Assembly: GCA_025667525.1 (NCBI GenBank)
Contig: CM046875.1
Coordinates: forward strand, 286,086,140-286,150,139
Direction: 5' to 3'
DNA: 64,000 nucleotides
Source of the DNA: Glebionis coronaria
Taxonomy: Eukaryota > Streptophyta > Magnoliopsida > Asterales > Asteraceae
Position 1 is the stretch's first letter; every line of letters starts with the position of its first letter. A program made the position numbers and the translations under genes. The notes beneath the pieces were generated by a model that was not told where the DNA came from, searched no databases, and worked only from the letters and a program-made list of their open reading frames with translations. Of the stretch, positions 47,971 to 58,843 are shown piece by piece.

Positions 47971-50900
47971 CTAATTCAAAGGAAAGGTGGAGAGGGATGA
48001 AATCATCTCATGAGAGATGTCCTTTCCAAGGTACAACTTCACTCGTTGGCCATTCACCTTAAAATTTGGTCCATTTGGTTGAGTGAGCTCAAGAGTACCA
48101 TATGGGAAAATTTGGGCAATGGTGAATGGGCCGGACCAACGAGATTTGAGTTTGCCCGAAAAGATTTTTGACCGAGAGTTGAAGAGTAAAACTTTTTCTC
48201 CAACTTGGAACTCTCGGTTTTTAATCTTAGAGTCATGAATGAGCTTAGTTCTTTCCTTATAGATCAAGGAATTTTCATAAGCTTCATTACTGAGTTCATT
48301 AAGCTCATTGAGTTGGTTTTTGCGTAGGTCACCGGTTTTGTTGATGTCGAAGTTATCCCACTTCAAGGCCCAGTAAGCCTTGTGCTCCAACTCAATGGGG
48401 AGGTGGCATGCTTCCCGTACACGAGACGATATGGTGTACAACCAAGCGGCGTCTTATAAGCAGTACGGAAAGCCCACAGAGCACCATGAGGCACGATGCT
48501 CTCCCACGGTTCGTTCAAGAATTCGCTTTAACCCTCGGTTAGAGATTTCAGCCTGCCCATTAGCTTGTGGGTGGTATGCGGTGGAAGGACGATGATTGAC
48601 ACCATACTTAGCCATGACTCTAGCGAATTGATCATTGCAAAAATGAGTCCCGCGATTACTAATAATGGCACGAGGCACACCGAATCTAGTGAATAGCTGC
48701 TTCAAAAAGTTACAAACCACCCTTGCATCGTTAGTGGGTAAAGCTTTGGCTTCAACCCATTTAGAAACGTAGTCAACGGCTACAAGGATGTATTTGTTTC
48801 CTTTAGAGGAAGGGAATGGCCCCATAAAGTCGATGCCCCATACATCAAAGATTTCACATTCTTGTATGAAATTTTGAAGCATCTCATCTTTATGTGTGAT
48901 CTTGCCTTGTCTTTGGCAAGCATCACAATGTTTAACCATTTCGTGAGCGTCACGATAAATGGTGGGCCAGTAAAATCCCGAGTCAAACACTTTCTTAGCG
49001 GTGTCGTTTGGACCAAAGTGACCACCGGTGGGTCCTTTGTGGCAAGCTTCGAGAATGTCTAAAGCTGCTGGTCCATCAACACATCGGCGAATAATCAAAT
49101 CAGCGCATTGTTTGAAGAGATACGGGTCATCCCAAAAGTAAGTCTTAATATCTTTAAAGAACTTTTTCTTTTGTTGGGATGTTAACCCGTCAATGAGAAT
49201 TCCACCCGCCAAGTAGTTTGCAATGTCCGCAAACCACGGGGTCTCATCAAGATTCGAATTGATAGACATTAAGGTCTCAAGGGGAAAAGAGTCATTGATC
49301 TCTTTGTTCGGATGATCCCCTTGATAAGGATCCTCAAGTCTACTGAGATGATCCGCGGCTAGGTTTTCGGCTCCCTTCTTATCACGAATTTTAATTTTAA
49401 ATTCTTGAAGTAGCAAAACCCAGCGAAGAAGTCTTGGTTTAGAATCTTGTTTAGTGAACAAGTACTTCAACGCGGAATGGTCCGTATATACAATGGTGGT
49501 GGAAAGGACAAGATAGGGGCGAAATTTTTCAAAAGCATAGCCAACAGCTAAAAGCTCTTTTTCGGTTGTCGTATAATGCAATTGAGCCCCCGTCATTGTC
49601 TTGCTAGCGTAATGGATTGGTTGGAAGTGTTTATTCACTATTTGGCCCAAAACCGCTCCAATAGCAAAGTCGCTAGCATCGCACATCAACTCAAAAGGTA
49701 GCTCCCAATTAGGGGTAACCAAGACCGCTGCCTTAGTTAGCTTATCCTTAAGAAGGTTGAAGGCTTCAATACACGCTTTGGAAAAGATAAAAGGAGTATC
49801 TTTTTCCAAGAGGTGGGTCATCGGGCGAGCGATTTTAGAAAAATCTTTGATAAATCGTCGATAGAAGCCCGCATGACCAAGGAAACTTCTCACACCCTTC
49901 ACGGTTGCAGGTGGATGTAATTTGGCTATGACATCCACTTTAGCACGGTCCACTTCGAGACCGGCTTTTGAGATTTTATGTCCTAGCGCGATGCCCTCTT
50001 TTACCATGAAATGGCATTTTTCCCAATTTAGAACAAGGCGAGTGTCTTCACACCGCTTAAGCATACGTTCTAAATTGGCAAGGCAAGTAGATAAAGAATC
50101 CCCATAAACCGAGAAATCATCCATGAAGACTTCCATAGTTTCTTCAACCATGTCATGGAAGATAGCCATCATACACCTTTGGAACGTTCCAGGAGCATTA
50201 CATATGTCGAAAGGCATTCGTTTGTAACCAAATATTCCGTAAGGACAAGTGAATGTGGTTTTATCTTGGTCTTTAGGATCGATGGGAATTTGAAAATACC
50301 CGGAGAAACCGTCTAAGAAGCAATAGTAATCATTACCCGCTAGACGCTCGAGCATTTGATTCATGAAAGGAAGAGGAAAATGATCTTTCCTCGTGGCATC
50401 ATTGAGTTTGCGATAGTCTATACAAACTCTCCACCCAGTAACGAGACGAGTAGGAATCAACTCGTTGTGTGCATTGGGAACAACGGTTATTCCGCCTTTC
50501 TTTGGCACACAATGGACGGGACTTACCCTTGGCGAATCCGAAATAGGGTAAATCATGCCGGCATCGAGAAGTTTGATAACCTCTTGTTTGATAACATCGT
50601 GAATTCGAGGATTAACCCTTCTTTGGTTTTGGATTGCGGGTTTAAAGTCATCTTCCATGAGAATTTTGTGAGTACAAAAGTTTGGATCAATTACGCGGAT
50701 ATCGGAAATTTTCCAAGCAATTGCCTTCTTATGATCTTTAAGCACGGCGATAAGGCGAGATTTTTCTTCTTCTTTCAAGTCCTTAGCAATTATGACGGGT
50801 GACTTCTTGTTGTCCTCAAGGAAAACGTACTCGAGATGAGACGGTAGGTCCTTAAGCTCTAAATCCGGAGGATTTTCGATGGAAGGCGTAGTCAAATTCG

Positions 50901-51672
50901 GTTCATAGATAGAGATGTCCTTAGGAGATGGTGGAGAAATATGGTCCTCATTGAGAAGTTTCTCAATGGTACGAATGTCTTCATCCCAATTGGAGGGAGA
51001 ATCGTCATATTGCAAGTCCACATCTCCCAAAGTAGCTTCAAATTCTTTCAAGATGAAATCACTTTCTCCAAATGGAGTTAGTGATGGAGCAATAGAGGCA
51101 ACGGTCTCAACATTGGGAAGAGAGGTAAGACTACTGTTGCAAGCATCATTAAAGTGTTCTTCACAAGCCTCATCAAGAACGTCGATACAATTAACACTCT
51201 CGTATGAATAAGGCTGTTTAGAAATCTTACCCATGTTGAAGACAATTTGATCGTCACCAACTCTCATGATAAGCTCACCCGCGTCTACATCGATGAGAGA
51301 GTGACCGGTCCTCAAGAATGGACGTCCAACGATTAATGGAACACCAGGATCCATCTCGTAGTCAACGACAACAAAATCCGTTGGAAAGGTGAATTTGTCG
51401 ACACCGACGAAAACGTCTTCGGCTATCCCCACTGGATAAGCAACCGTACGGTTAGCTAATTCCAAAGTCATTTTGGTAGGGACAAGCTCGGGGAGAGATA
51501 ATTGCTGCCAAACACTTAAAGTCATTAAGTTTATACTAGCGCCTAGATCGGCTAGGGCCATGCAATTCTCTACTCTCGGGAAGTTGCAAGGAATTAAGAA
51601 GCGACCCGGATCACCAAGTTTGGTTGGCAATTTCCTTAAAAGAACCGCAGAGCAATTCTCATTAAGTTGGGT
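47971..51672 (-). pseudogene. pol: Athila B Pol: protease, RT, RNase H, integrase (1058-codon open frame plus tail)
   Basis: From ATG 51630 the frame is open to 48454. Protease [20 protein letters not shown] (about residues 23-42); [32 protein letters not shown] (about 437) and [12 protein letters not shown] (about 500); RNase [35 protein letters not shown] and [10 protein letters not shown]; integrase [14 protein letters not shown] and [10 protein letters not shown] (zinc finger, about 861-900), GIDFMGPFP (first Asp) and [12 protein letters not shown] (Glu). The second catalytic Asp is replaced: IISNRGTHF where A has [11 protein letters not shown] also has MPFDICNAP for MPFGLCNAP. A 17-base deletion near 48488 shifts the frame and a 1-base deletion near 48411 restores it, so the C-terminus (48441-47971, SRWSGPFTIAQIF) returns to frame. 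A TAG separates it from gag. Confidence 0.93.
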
Positions 51673-53591
51673 CTAAGCAATTTCAAGAAGCTTCTCCTTG
51701 TCACTTAGAAGATCTTTAAACATCTTCGCATATTTAGGCATGTGAGCGAGAGCCTCAGCGAAGGAGATGTTGAAATTCAATTGTTTAAACATTTTGAGAA
51801 AGTTTGAAACTTGAATATCATCCTTGCTTTTAAGCTTCTCTTTCCTCAACCTTGAGGAATAAGGTATATCGGAAGAAGAGAAAAGCTTTGGGATTGTAGG
51901 ATCACTCACATCCTTGGGTGGTGGAGGGGTAGAAGTAAGAGGTGGAGGAATTGGGGAAGTAGAAGGTTGAGGAATAGGAGTAGGTGACTCGTTTTCCTTT
52001 GTCACAATCACCGGTGTAGGTGTAGGAAGCTCGGGTTCCTTGGTACCTTTTCCACTGTGAGTGGTGATTGCTTTCATCTCCCCTCTTGGATTAGCAACGG
52101 TGTTACTCGAAAGAGTACCCGAAGAAGAGGGTTGATTACCTTGGAAGAAACCAGCCATCATGTCCCTTAAGTCATTAGTTTGACTACTCAAAGAGTTTCG
52201 CATATCGGCTCTAAGATGATTCCCTTGTTTCACCATATCTCCCTTCAAATTAATAATCTGGGTCTGCAGATTCTTCACCAACACATCATTCGTCCGCATG
52301 TACGTTTCGACCTCGTGGTTGAAAACGGTGGGTTGAGTAGGAGGAGGTTCTTGATAAGCAGGTGGTTGGTAAGGAGCGGGTTGGTAAACTTGAGTAGGAT
52401 TTTGAGGTGGATATGGTTGTCTTTGAGGTGGTTGGTATGGTGCTCGAGGTTGGTTTTGATTGTTTCGGTTAAGGTTTTGTTGTTGGTTTTGATTGGTTGA
52501 AGGAAAACCGGGCGGGGAAAGAAAGTTGGTGGAACGATAACTTAGCAAGTTACGGTCTCCTTGAGGGCGGGCTGGATAGCCTCCCGGAGGATAGGTACCG
52601 TATGTTGCGTTAACATTCTCACAAAGATAGTCTTGGGTGGAGGTACAAGTAGTGTAAGAATGAGGACCCCCGCATATCTCACATGGTTGGCTAACAGCAT
52701 TGACTTGAGCGTTTTGAGCGTTGATGCTTTTGGTATTGTTAGCGGTTTGGACAACAAGTGATTCAATAAGCGAAGTAAGCTTATCAATTCTCTTGTCGTT
52801 GTCACTTGTGCTAGCACTAGCGGCATTGGTCCGAACACTTTGGTTGCACTCTAGACTTATTCTCAATAATATCCCAAGCTGCGTTAGAAGTCTTAACCAA
52901 AATATTACCCCCCGAGGCACTATTTAGTGAATCTTGGTCATTCATGCTTAAACCATTGTAAAAAGTATTAATTTGTTGCACTTTGGTAAAACCATGTTGT
53001 GGGCACTTTCTTAAAAGTTCTTTAAAACGGTCCCAAGATTCACTAAAAGTCCCATCGTACTTTTGTTCAAAATTAATGATTTCATTCCGCAAAGCGGTAG
53101 TACGAGAGGGTGGGAAAAAGTAGTTTATGAATTTGGTCTCTAAGTCCGTCCACGTAAGAATACTTTGTGTCGGTTCCTTTGCAAGCCAATGACGGGCTTG
53201 TCCCTCTAAGGAGAAAGGAAAAAGTTAAGCGGATTACCTCTTGTGGAACCCCATTGAATTTGACCGTATTCGTGAGTTGAAGGAACCTTTTGATGTGGTC
53301 ATGTGGATCATAAATTGTACGCCCCAAGTATGGTTGAGCAGAGACCATTTGAATGAAGCCGGATTTGAGCTCAAAGTTGTTGGTTGCAATCGCGGGTATG
53401 ACAATAGCATCGTTGTTGCCTTCTACATGTGCTTGCAAAAGTTCGATCATTGGACGATTGTCCGGTAGAGGTTCATTTTTGTTATTATTCATGTTGTTTT
53501 GAGGTGGATTATTATTATTGTTGTGTACACCGGCCATGTCTAAGTTATCGAGAGTCTCGGGCTCGGGATAAGACGTTGATCGAGTGCGCAT
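51673..53591 (-). pseudogene. gag: Athila B Gag, two frameshifts
   Basis: ATG at 53591 gives MRTRSTSYPEPETLDNLDMA, an Asn-rich N-terminus, then the Gag domain (FNGVPQEVIRL). A two-base deletion near 53228 and another near 52850 split it into three frames (53591-53082, 53092-52817, 52920-51673). The last carries CEICGGPHSYTTC (zinc knuckle), the Gln/Pro/Asn-rich tract, NLKGDMVKQGNHLRADMRNS, a Pro-rich tract and FAEALAHMPKYAKMFKDLLS. It ends at TAG 51675-51673 where A has a sense codon, so Gag and Pol were probably one frame originally. Confidence 0.9.
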
Positions 53592-53781
53592 ACACCTGCA
53601 AAAGAAATAACAAAGCAGAAATATTTTTGGTTTTTTATTTTTTTTATTTTTTTTGTATTTTTGAAAATTTTATATTTTTTAGGATTTTTGAAAATTTTTA
53701 ATGATGAAAAAGTAACGTTCACGGAGAACGGATCCCAAATCCAATTTTCTCACAAGAAACCGTTAATCTCTACGAAAAGAG

Positions 53782-53796
53782 CCGGCAGCGGCGCCA
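53782..53796 (-). other. Primer-binding site of B, tRNA-Asp
   Basis: Minus strand TGGCGCCGCTGCCGG, two bases after the LTR end TATTA. Identical to the site of A, with one mismatch (C for T) to the tRNA-Asp complement. Confidence 0.9.
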
Positions 53797-53798
53797 TT

Positions 53799-55457
53799 TA
53801 ATACACAGATTTTGCTAGGTTGAAGGTTCAGTTCTCGGTATCTTCTCGAATTGATCACGGTTCAAAGTGGAATTATCGTTATTGGTGGCTAAAAGGGGGA
53901 TTGGGTATCTATTCTACTAAAAGGGTGAATGCGTGAAGTAACGAAGATGACTAAACAATTTGAAAATAATTTAAGACTTAACTTAGAAAAATAGAAAATT
54001 AGAAAAAACTAAAAATCATGCTCATTCGGAATAATGCTCATTCGGAATAAATAAACTTGAAAACCTTTGGTTCGGAATAACAAACTCATCCATAATAAAA
54101 TTGCCAAAATCACTCATGCGGAATAAAGGCTCGTTCGGAATAACTTAACCAAAAACCTTCATGCGGAATAAATTCGTTCATGCGGAATAACTGATTCGTT
54201 CGGAATAAAATACCTTCGTTCGGAATACTTGTTCATGCGGAATATTTGGACAAAACCTTCATTCGGAATATTTCCTTTATCCGGAATAAAAAACTCGTTC
54301 GGAATAAAAGTTGAAAAACCTTCGTTCGGAATACTTTCTTGACTCGGAATAATTAAACAGGAACCTTCATTCGGAATAAATTGTTTAGCCGGAATGTTTG
54401 CTCATCCGGAATAAATGGTTGATTCGGAATATTAAGTTTATTCGGAATACTTCTTTATCCGGAATAATTACTCATCCGTAATATTTTGCTGAAAACACTC
54501 GTTTGGAATAAAAGGCTTTATGCGGAATAATTAAACAAGAGCTTCATTCGGAATATATGAAGTAATGGTTCGTTCGGAATCTAGGTAGATTAAGAACACG
54601 AAGAATAGTAAAAGTATCACACACGAATTTTTAGCCAAAATCAACCAAGTTTTCACCAAAGATTAAACCAAACTAACCACTAATCATCTACTAATGATAA
54701 ACATCAAACTAAATCAACAAAAACACAAAACACACTTACTTTTATAGATTAAAATCAACCAAATCAAACTTTAAAACTTTAAATCAACAAGAGAAAGATG
54801 AACAAGATTAAATGAAAGATGATATTGAAAGATCAAGGTTAAACAAACAAAAAGGAAGATTAAAAACTTACAAGATCTATGAATGGATTCAAAATATAAT
54901 GAAAATCACCAAACTCCTTAAGGGAGTTGGTATGTTCCCTACGAAACAAAAAAGGAAAAACTAAAAAAAATAAAATTTGCCTCCAAAAATGTGAAGGAGG
55001 GGTCTATTTATAGGCCTTGGACTTGGTTGGTGAGTGGGCTTTTCTCCTTTCTTTTCGTCTTCTCGTCTTTTCAGTAAAGTTGACGTTTTCGATTCGGATT
55101 CGGGATTTGTCGATGAATAAATTCAACTCGTCTTTTAATTTCTTCGTTTAATAGACTTGAGTTCTTCGACATATGTAAATCTTCCATCTTTGGTCCTTTT
55201 CTTCGATAAATCTTCAAATAGGCCCATTGACTTCAAATCTTTTGCATCTCTTGGACTATAGACTTCGTCTTTTGGTCTTTTTCTTCGATAAAACCCGTGC
55301 AATCCCATGTTTTCTTTAATATTTATCCGGTTGGCTCTGAAAACTTAACAAACACATAAACCACACATAATTCCAAACAAATGACATTAAATACGCGTTT
55401 TGGTCTCGTTTTAGCAAGAAATAAGTGGTAAAAGGATGGGTGTTTTCACACCTATCA
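53799..55457 (-). repeat. 5' LTR of Athila B (1659 bp)
   Basis: Partner of 44777-46434. Minus-strand start TGATAGGTGTG at 55457 and end TATTA at 53799. TATA box at 55012-55005, motif array at 54018-54583. Confidence 0.95.
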
Positions 55458-55676
55458 TTAAGTCTTAGGAAAGAGTTACTTTGGGTTTTTAAAATTTTTT
55501 TGGGCGCAATTCTTAGGAAAGAAAGTGCTTTTGTTATTTTTATTTTTTTGTATTTTATATCTATTGATTTTTTGATTTTTTATGTTTTTGATGCAAAGAA
55601 TAATAACGTTCACAAAGTGAACGGAACCCAAAATCCAATACGTCTGACAAAAAATCGTCAATCTTCACGAAAATAA

Positions 55677-55691
55677 CCGGCAACGGCGCCA
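55677..55691 (-). other. Primer-binding site of D, tRNA-Asp
   Basis: Minus strand TGGCGCCGTTGCCGG, a perfect 15-base match to the tRNA-Asp 3' complement, two bases after an LTR end TATTA. It shows that 55458-55693 is the leader of an Athila-like element distinct from B. Confidence 0.9.
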
Positions 55692-55693
55692 TT

Positions 55694-58120
55694 TAATAAG
55701 TTGTTTTTTTAGTACAATTCGTTTTCTTGGAATCTTATCGAATTGATTAAGAAGTATTAAGTAAGACTTTATCGTTTTGGGTATTAGATCGTAAAGTTGT
55801 GGTATCTATGTCTAATTAGAAAATAGCACATAAAAAGGTAAAAATATTCTATATTACGTAATACGTACTTATCTAAAAACATATTGCAAATACCGCAATT
55901 AACGCAAAAAAAAATACAAATCAATTTTTATAAAGTCTAAAAAAATACAAATTTTATTAAACTAAATAAATGCACCTTTTATAAAACTAAGGTAATTCAA
56001 ATTTGTAAATTCCTAGTTCAATTCACACTAAATCTAAATACGTTTTCCTAACAGATATTTAATCCAGTATCAACAAATAACTAGCCCAAACTAGTAGCCC
56101 ATTAGACTAACGGCCAGTTTATTAAAAAGGACGAAGATAGTAACCAATTCTAACTGATTTAGTTAACGAAGGACCTAAAACTACTTATTAAAACTAATGA
56201 AGGACTAACAGAAATCTACAGATCTAACGAATTCATAATAAGGGATTGCTACTGAAATCCAAGTATACACAATCAGGGACCAAATTTGTAAACTATTAAA
56301 ATTGAACTTTTATCAAACGAATTTTAAACAATATATAGATCTCAGGTTCGAATCCTTAGAAACAATACTTCTCTAACCTATCTATTCTAATGTGATTCAC
56401 CCCATTGAACTATATATCAGACTTTTAACTTGTTCTATTCAGATTGAAAGCTATTTACTGCTACCTAAATTCGCTCAAATGAGAAACCACATCTACCAAT
56501 TTCTAACAGTTTACTAAGTATCAAATCCAAACACTCCATATCTACTATTAAGTAAATTCTGCAAAGCTGAATGTTATGAATTAAAACACAAAGCTAAAGA
56601 AGATAACAAGAAGCAATTTCCTAATGAATTCAAATAGGTTGCAAGTAATGTTATACTACTATATAGATCAAACCGGATTACACTAAAACTCGTATAAAAC
56701 TAAAAAAAGTGACCTCTCCATCCCGGCCAGACTTTTGGTGTCGATATGCTAACTACTGAACTGAAATCACAACCACTGGACACTAACTGCTCTGCTCGAA
56801 TTCAAATGCTGGAAAGTTCATTCACTCGAAAACAAAGACCTGCAAAATTTTTGGGAAACAAAGTACAATAATCCATCTCCGAATAAGCTGATGTAAACTG
56901 CCATAGCTCACTTTCATCCAACAACTTTTGATTGAAATTTGTAGAATTAAGACGACTAAATCATTCCAGTCGAAGATTGAATTAAAATGAATAACACAAC
57001 TAAACCAAGTGATTTTGATCAAAAGTTTCAAAAAAGAAGCCTCTCATAAGCTCTAGAAAGCTTATGAGCTTAAATGCTAAATTCTTACTCCCGAAATCAA
57101 TTTGAGTAAAAACAAATTCAACTAAATTCTTTTTGAAAATAAAGACTGAAAATTGCTTTAGTACATTAGATTGCAAAAGAAACTTATGTAAAGATTTTGA
57201 ACAAAAGCATAAGCTCATTAGAGCTTATGGTAGAAATAAGCTGAAGAAAATAGAATGAATAAGTTGACTTGAATGATTAACTTTCATTATTGGAATTTTA
57301 GAAATCAGTTACAACTCTTTTAACTAACTAATAACAAACTAAAAGTTTAACTATGTGAAAATTAACCTACACTACTCCTATTCTAAACTAACTAATGAAT
57401 TACAAGAATGGAGAATGATGGGTATTTATATAGAAATCAATGAAGTAGCAGAAGTAGAGTGAGGTGTTCGTTCCAATAGACATTTGCCACGTGTAAATAC
57501 GAGGATGAACTTGGTTCTTGATGAAACTCCAAAATTGGGGTTTTCTTTGTTGCTTAATCTTGATTTAATGAAGTGGCCTCATCTTGTAGGTCTTGGAATG
57601 ATGAACAACTTTGCTCTTTTATACTTCTCTTGAATCTTTCTTCATCTCTCTTAAAATCGGCTTGAATTATTCGAAAGAAAAGCTATAAAAACCGTCACAT
57701 CTTTTATTCTCTCTCCTTTTGGTGAAAACGACTTGTGGCAGAATGGATAAGAGTTCTCCTTTCTTTTATTTTTTATTTATTAATAATAAGTTTAATTATT
57801 TATTTGGTTCTTCAAGTATCAATCTTCTTTCACTTTGTAACTTTAAAATTTAAGCTTTCAATCAATTGCACTTGAAATCTTTAGTCTTTGTAAATTCGGC
57901 AACTTTAATCCTTGAATGCTTTGTTTTGTATTTTTCCTCGTCTTTTCTTCGAATAAAACCCGTGAAAGCTCGTGGTTTCTTGACAATGCATCCAACTTGC
58001 CTGAAACATACAAACACAAAATACCCGCGTAATTATGATATTTTATAGTTCAATATAAGATATGTGTCCGTGTTTTAAGTGGTTTTAGGTTATTAAATTT
58101 GAGTGTTTTCACATTCATCA
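55694..58120 (-). repeat. 5' LTR of D (2427 bp)
   Basis: Minus-strand start TGATGAATGTGAAAACACTC at 58120 (compare TGATAGGTGTGAAAACACCC in A and B), end CAACTTATTA at 55694. TATATAAATA on the minus strand at 57432-57423. No TTCCGRAT array, so it is a different LTR family from A and B. Its partner is not in the window; the border is set by the end sequences and the following SIRE sequence. No believable gene inside. Confidence 0.8.
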
Positions 58121-58625
58121 ACTTTATTTGCTTAAAACTTTTGTGTGTGTGTTTTTATGAGAGATGGGTATTTATAGGCATGGATGTGAAAAGATAATTA
58201 TTTAGGATAATTTTTTAAATTATTTTCACATCCGCATTGAATGCTATGTACCAAGTGGTGCCTCATTTTTCTCGGCTACTGTTCCATTACTGCATTCCTA
58301 GCCATTTTGCAGAGATGACGTGGGGTCATGTGCAGTTGAGAGAACAGTTTTGTAATGGATTTCGTTTGAAAGGGAAAGCATTTAATGCTTAGTGGGAACA
58401 TTGACATTGGGCCCCCCTTTACTCGTTGATGACAATCAAACAAGAAATATTTGTTCCTTATTTAATGGTGTGAGTCACCAAACTAGGATATTAAGTAACT
58501 AAATTCTTAGAGCATTTAGTTGTTCATTAAATATTTCTTAGTGTCAATGAGAAAGACATAAGATATGTTTAGGGAGTAGACAATAATATACACTATACAA
58601 ACCACAACTTCATCAGGGAGCCTGA
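58121..58625 (-). other. SIRE pol-ORF3 spacer, minus-strand copy
   Basis: Follows the RNase H stop of the minus-strand SIRE fragment, so it corresponds to 14524-14872 in SIRE1. On the minus strand it has TATAAATA (58176-58169) in the context CCTATAAATACCC, then CATCTCTCATAAAAACACAC. D begins about 50 bases downstream of this TATA box. Sequence similarity to the SIRE1 spacer is low by eye. Confidence 0.55.
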
Positions 58626-58838
58626 TTAGTCAATGTTCAGCATACCAAGTTCAACCTTCAGTCTAGTGAACGTTGGTTCATCCTATGGTTTGGTGAAAAT
58701 ATCAGCTAGCTGATATTCAGTGGGGATGAAGTGTAATTCTATGTCACCTTTCCTGATATGATCCATGAGGAAGTGATATCTTATGTCTATGTGTTTTTTC
58801 CTAGAGTGTAGGAATGGATTGTTTGATATGGCAATAAC
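58626..58838 (-). pseudogene. pol: SIRE-type RNase H C-terminal fragment
   Basis: Minus-strand frame SVIAISNNPFLHSRKKHIDI, RYHFLMDHIRKGDIELHF, PTEYQLADIFTKP, then TAG in place of Leu at 58685-58683, and continuing to VELGMLNID. Very close to 14290-14515 of SIRE1. The 5' part was cut off by the insertion of E at 58844, the rest of the element by D at 58120. The codons before 58838 belong to the LTR of E and are not part of it. Confidence 0.9.
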
Positions 58839-58843
58839 ACTGG

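Larger units (their letters stand above)
44777..55457 (-). mobile_element. B: Athila-type Ty3/gypsy element, nearly intact pol
   Basis: Complete structure on the minus strand: 5' LTR 55457-53799, tRNA-Asp primer site, gag, pol with a 1058-codon open frame, non-coding tail, polypurine tract, 3' LTR 46434-44777. Proteins are close to those of A. LTR copies differ by a few percent by eye. The flanking pentamers are gtaac (44772-44776) and ttaag (55458-55462), which do not match as a target duplication. It is inserted within D. Confidence 0.95.
40978..58120 (-). mobile_element. D: Athila-related element with a foreign ORF, split by B, 3' end lost
   Basis: On the minus strand: 5' LTR 58120-55694, tRNA-Asp primer site (55691-55677), leader to 55458, then Athila B inserted (55457-44777), leader again from 44776, an ORF (44233 to about 41820), and an Athila-type non-coding tail. 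The tail breaks off at about 40978 inside sequence homologous to 28270-28280 of A, so about 1.3 kb plus the 3' LTR are missing. No protease, reverse transcriptase or integrase is present: it must have relied on other elements to move. That the two pieces are one element is inferred from strand, order and the Athila traits on both sides. Confidence 0.65.

Noticed and set aside
57000..57220. Small minus-strand frames in the D LTR
   Set aside because: Short, low-complexity, no homologous words; LTR sequence.
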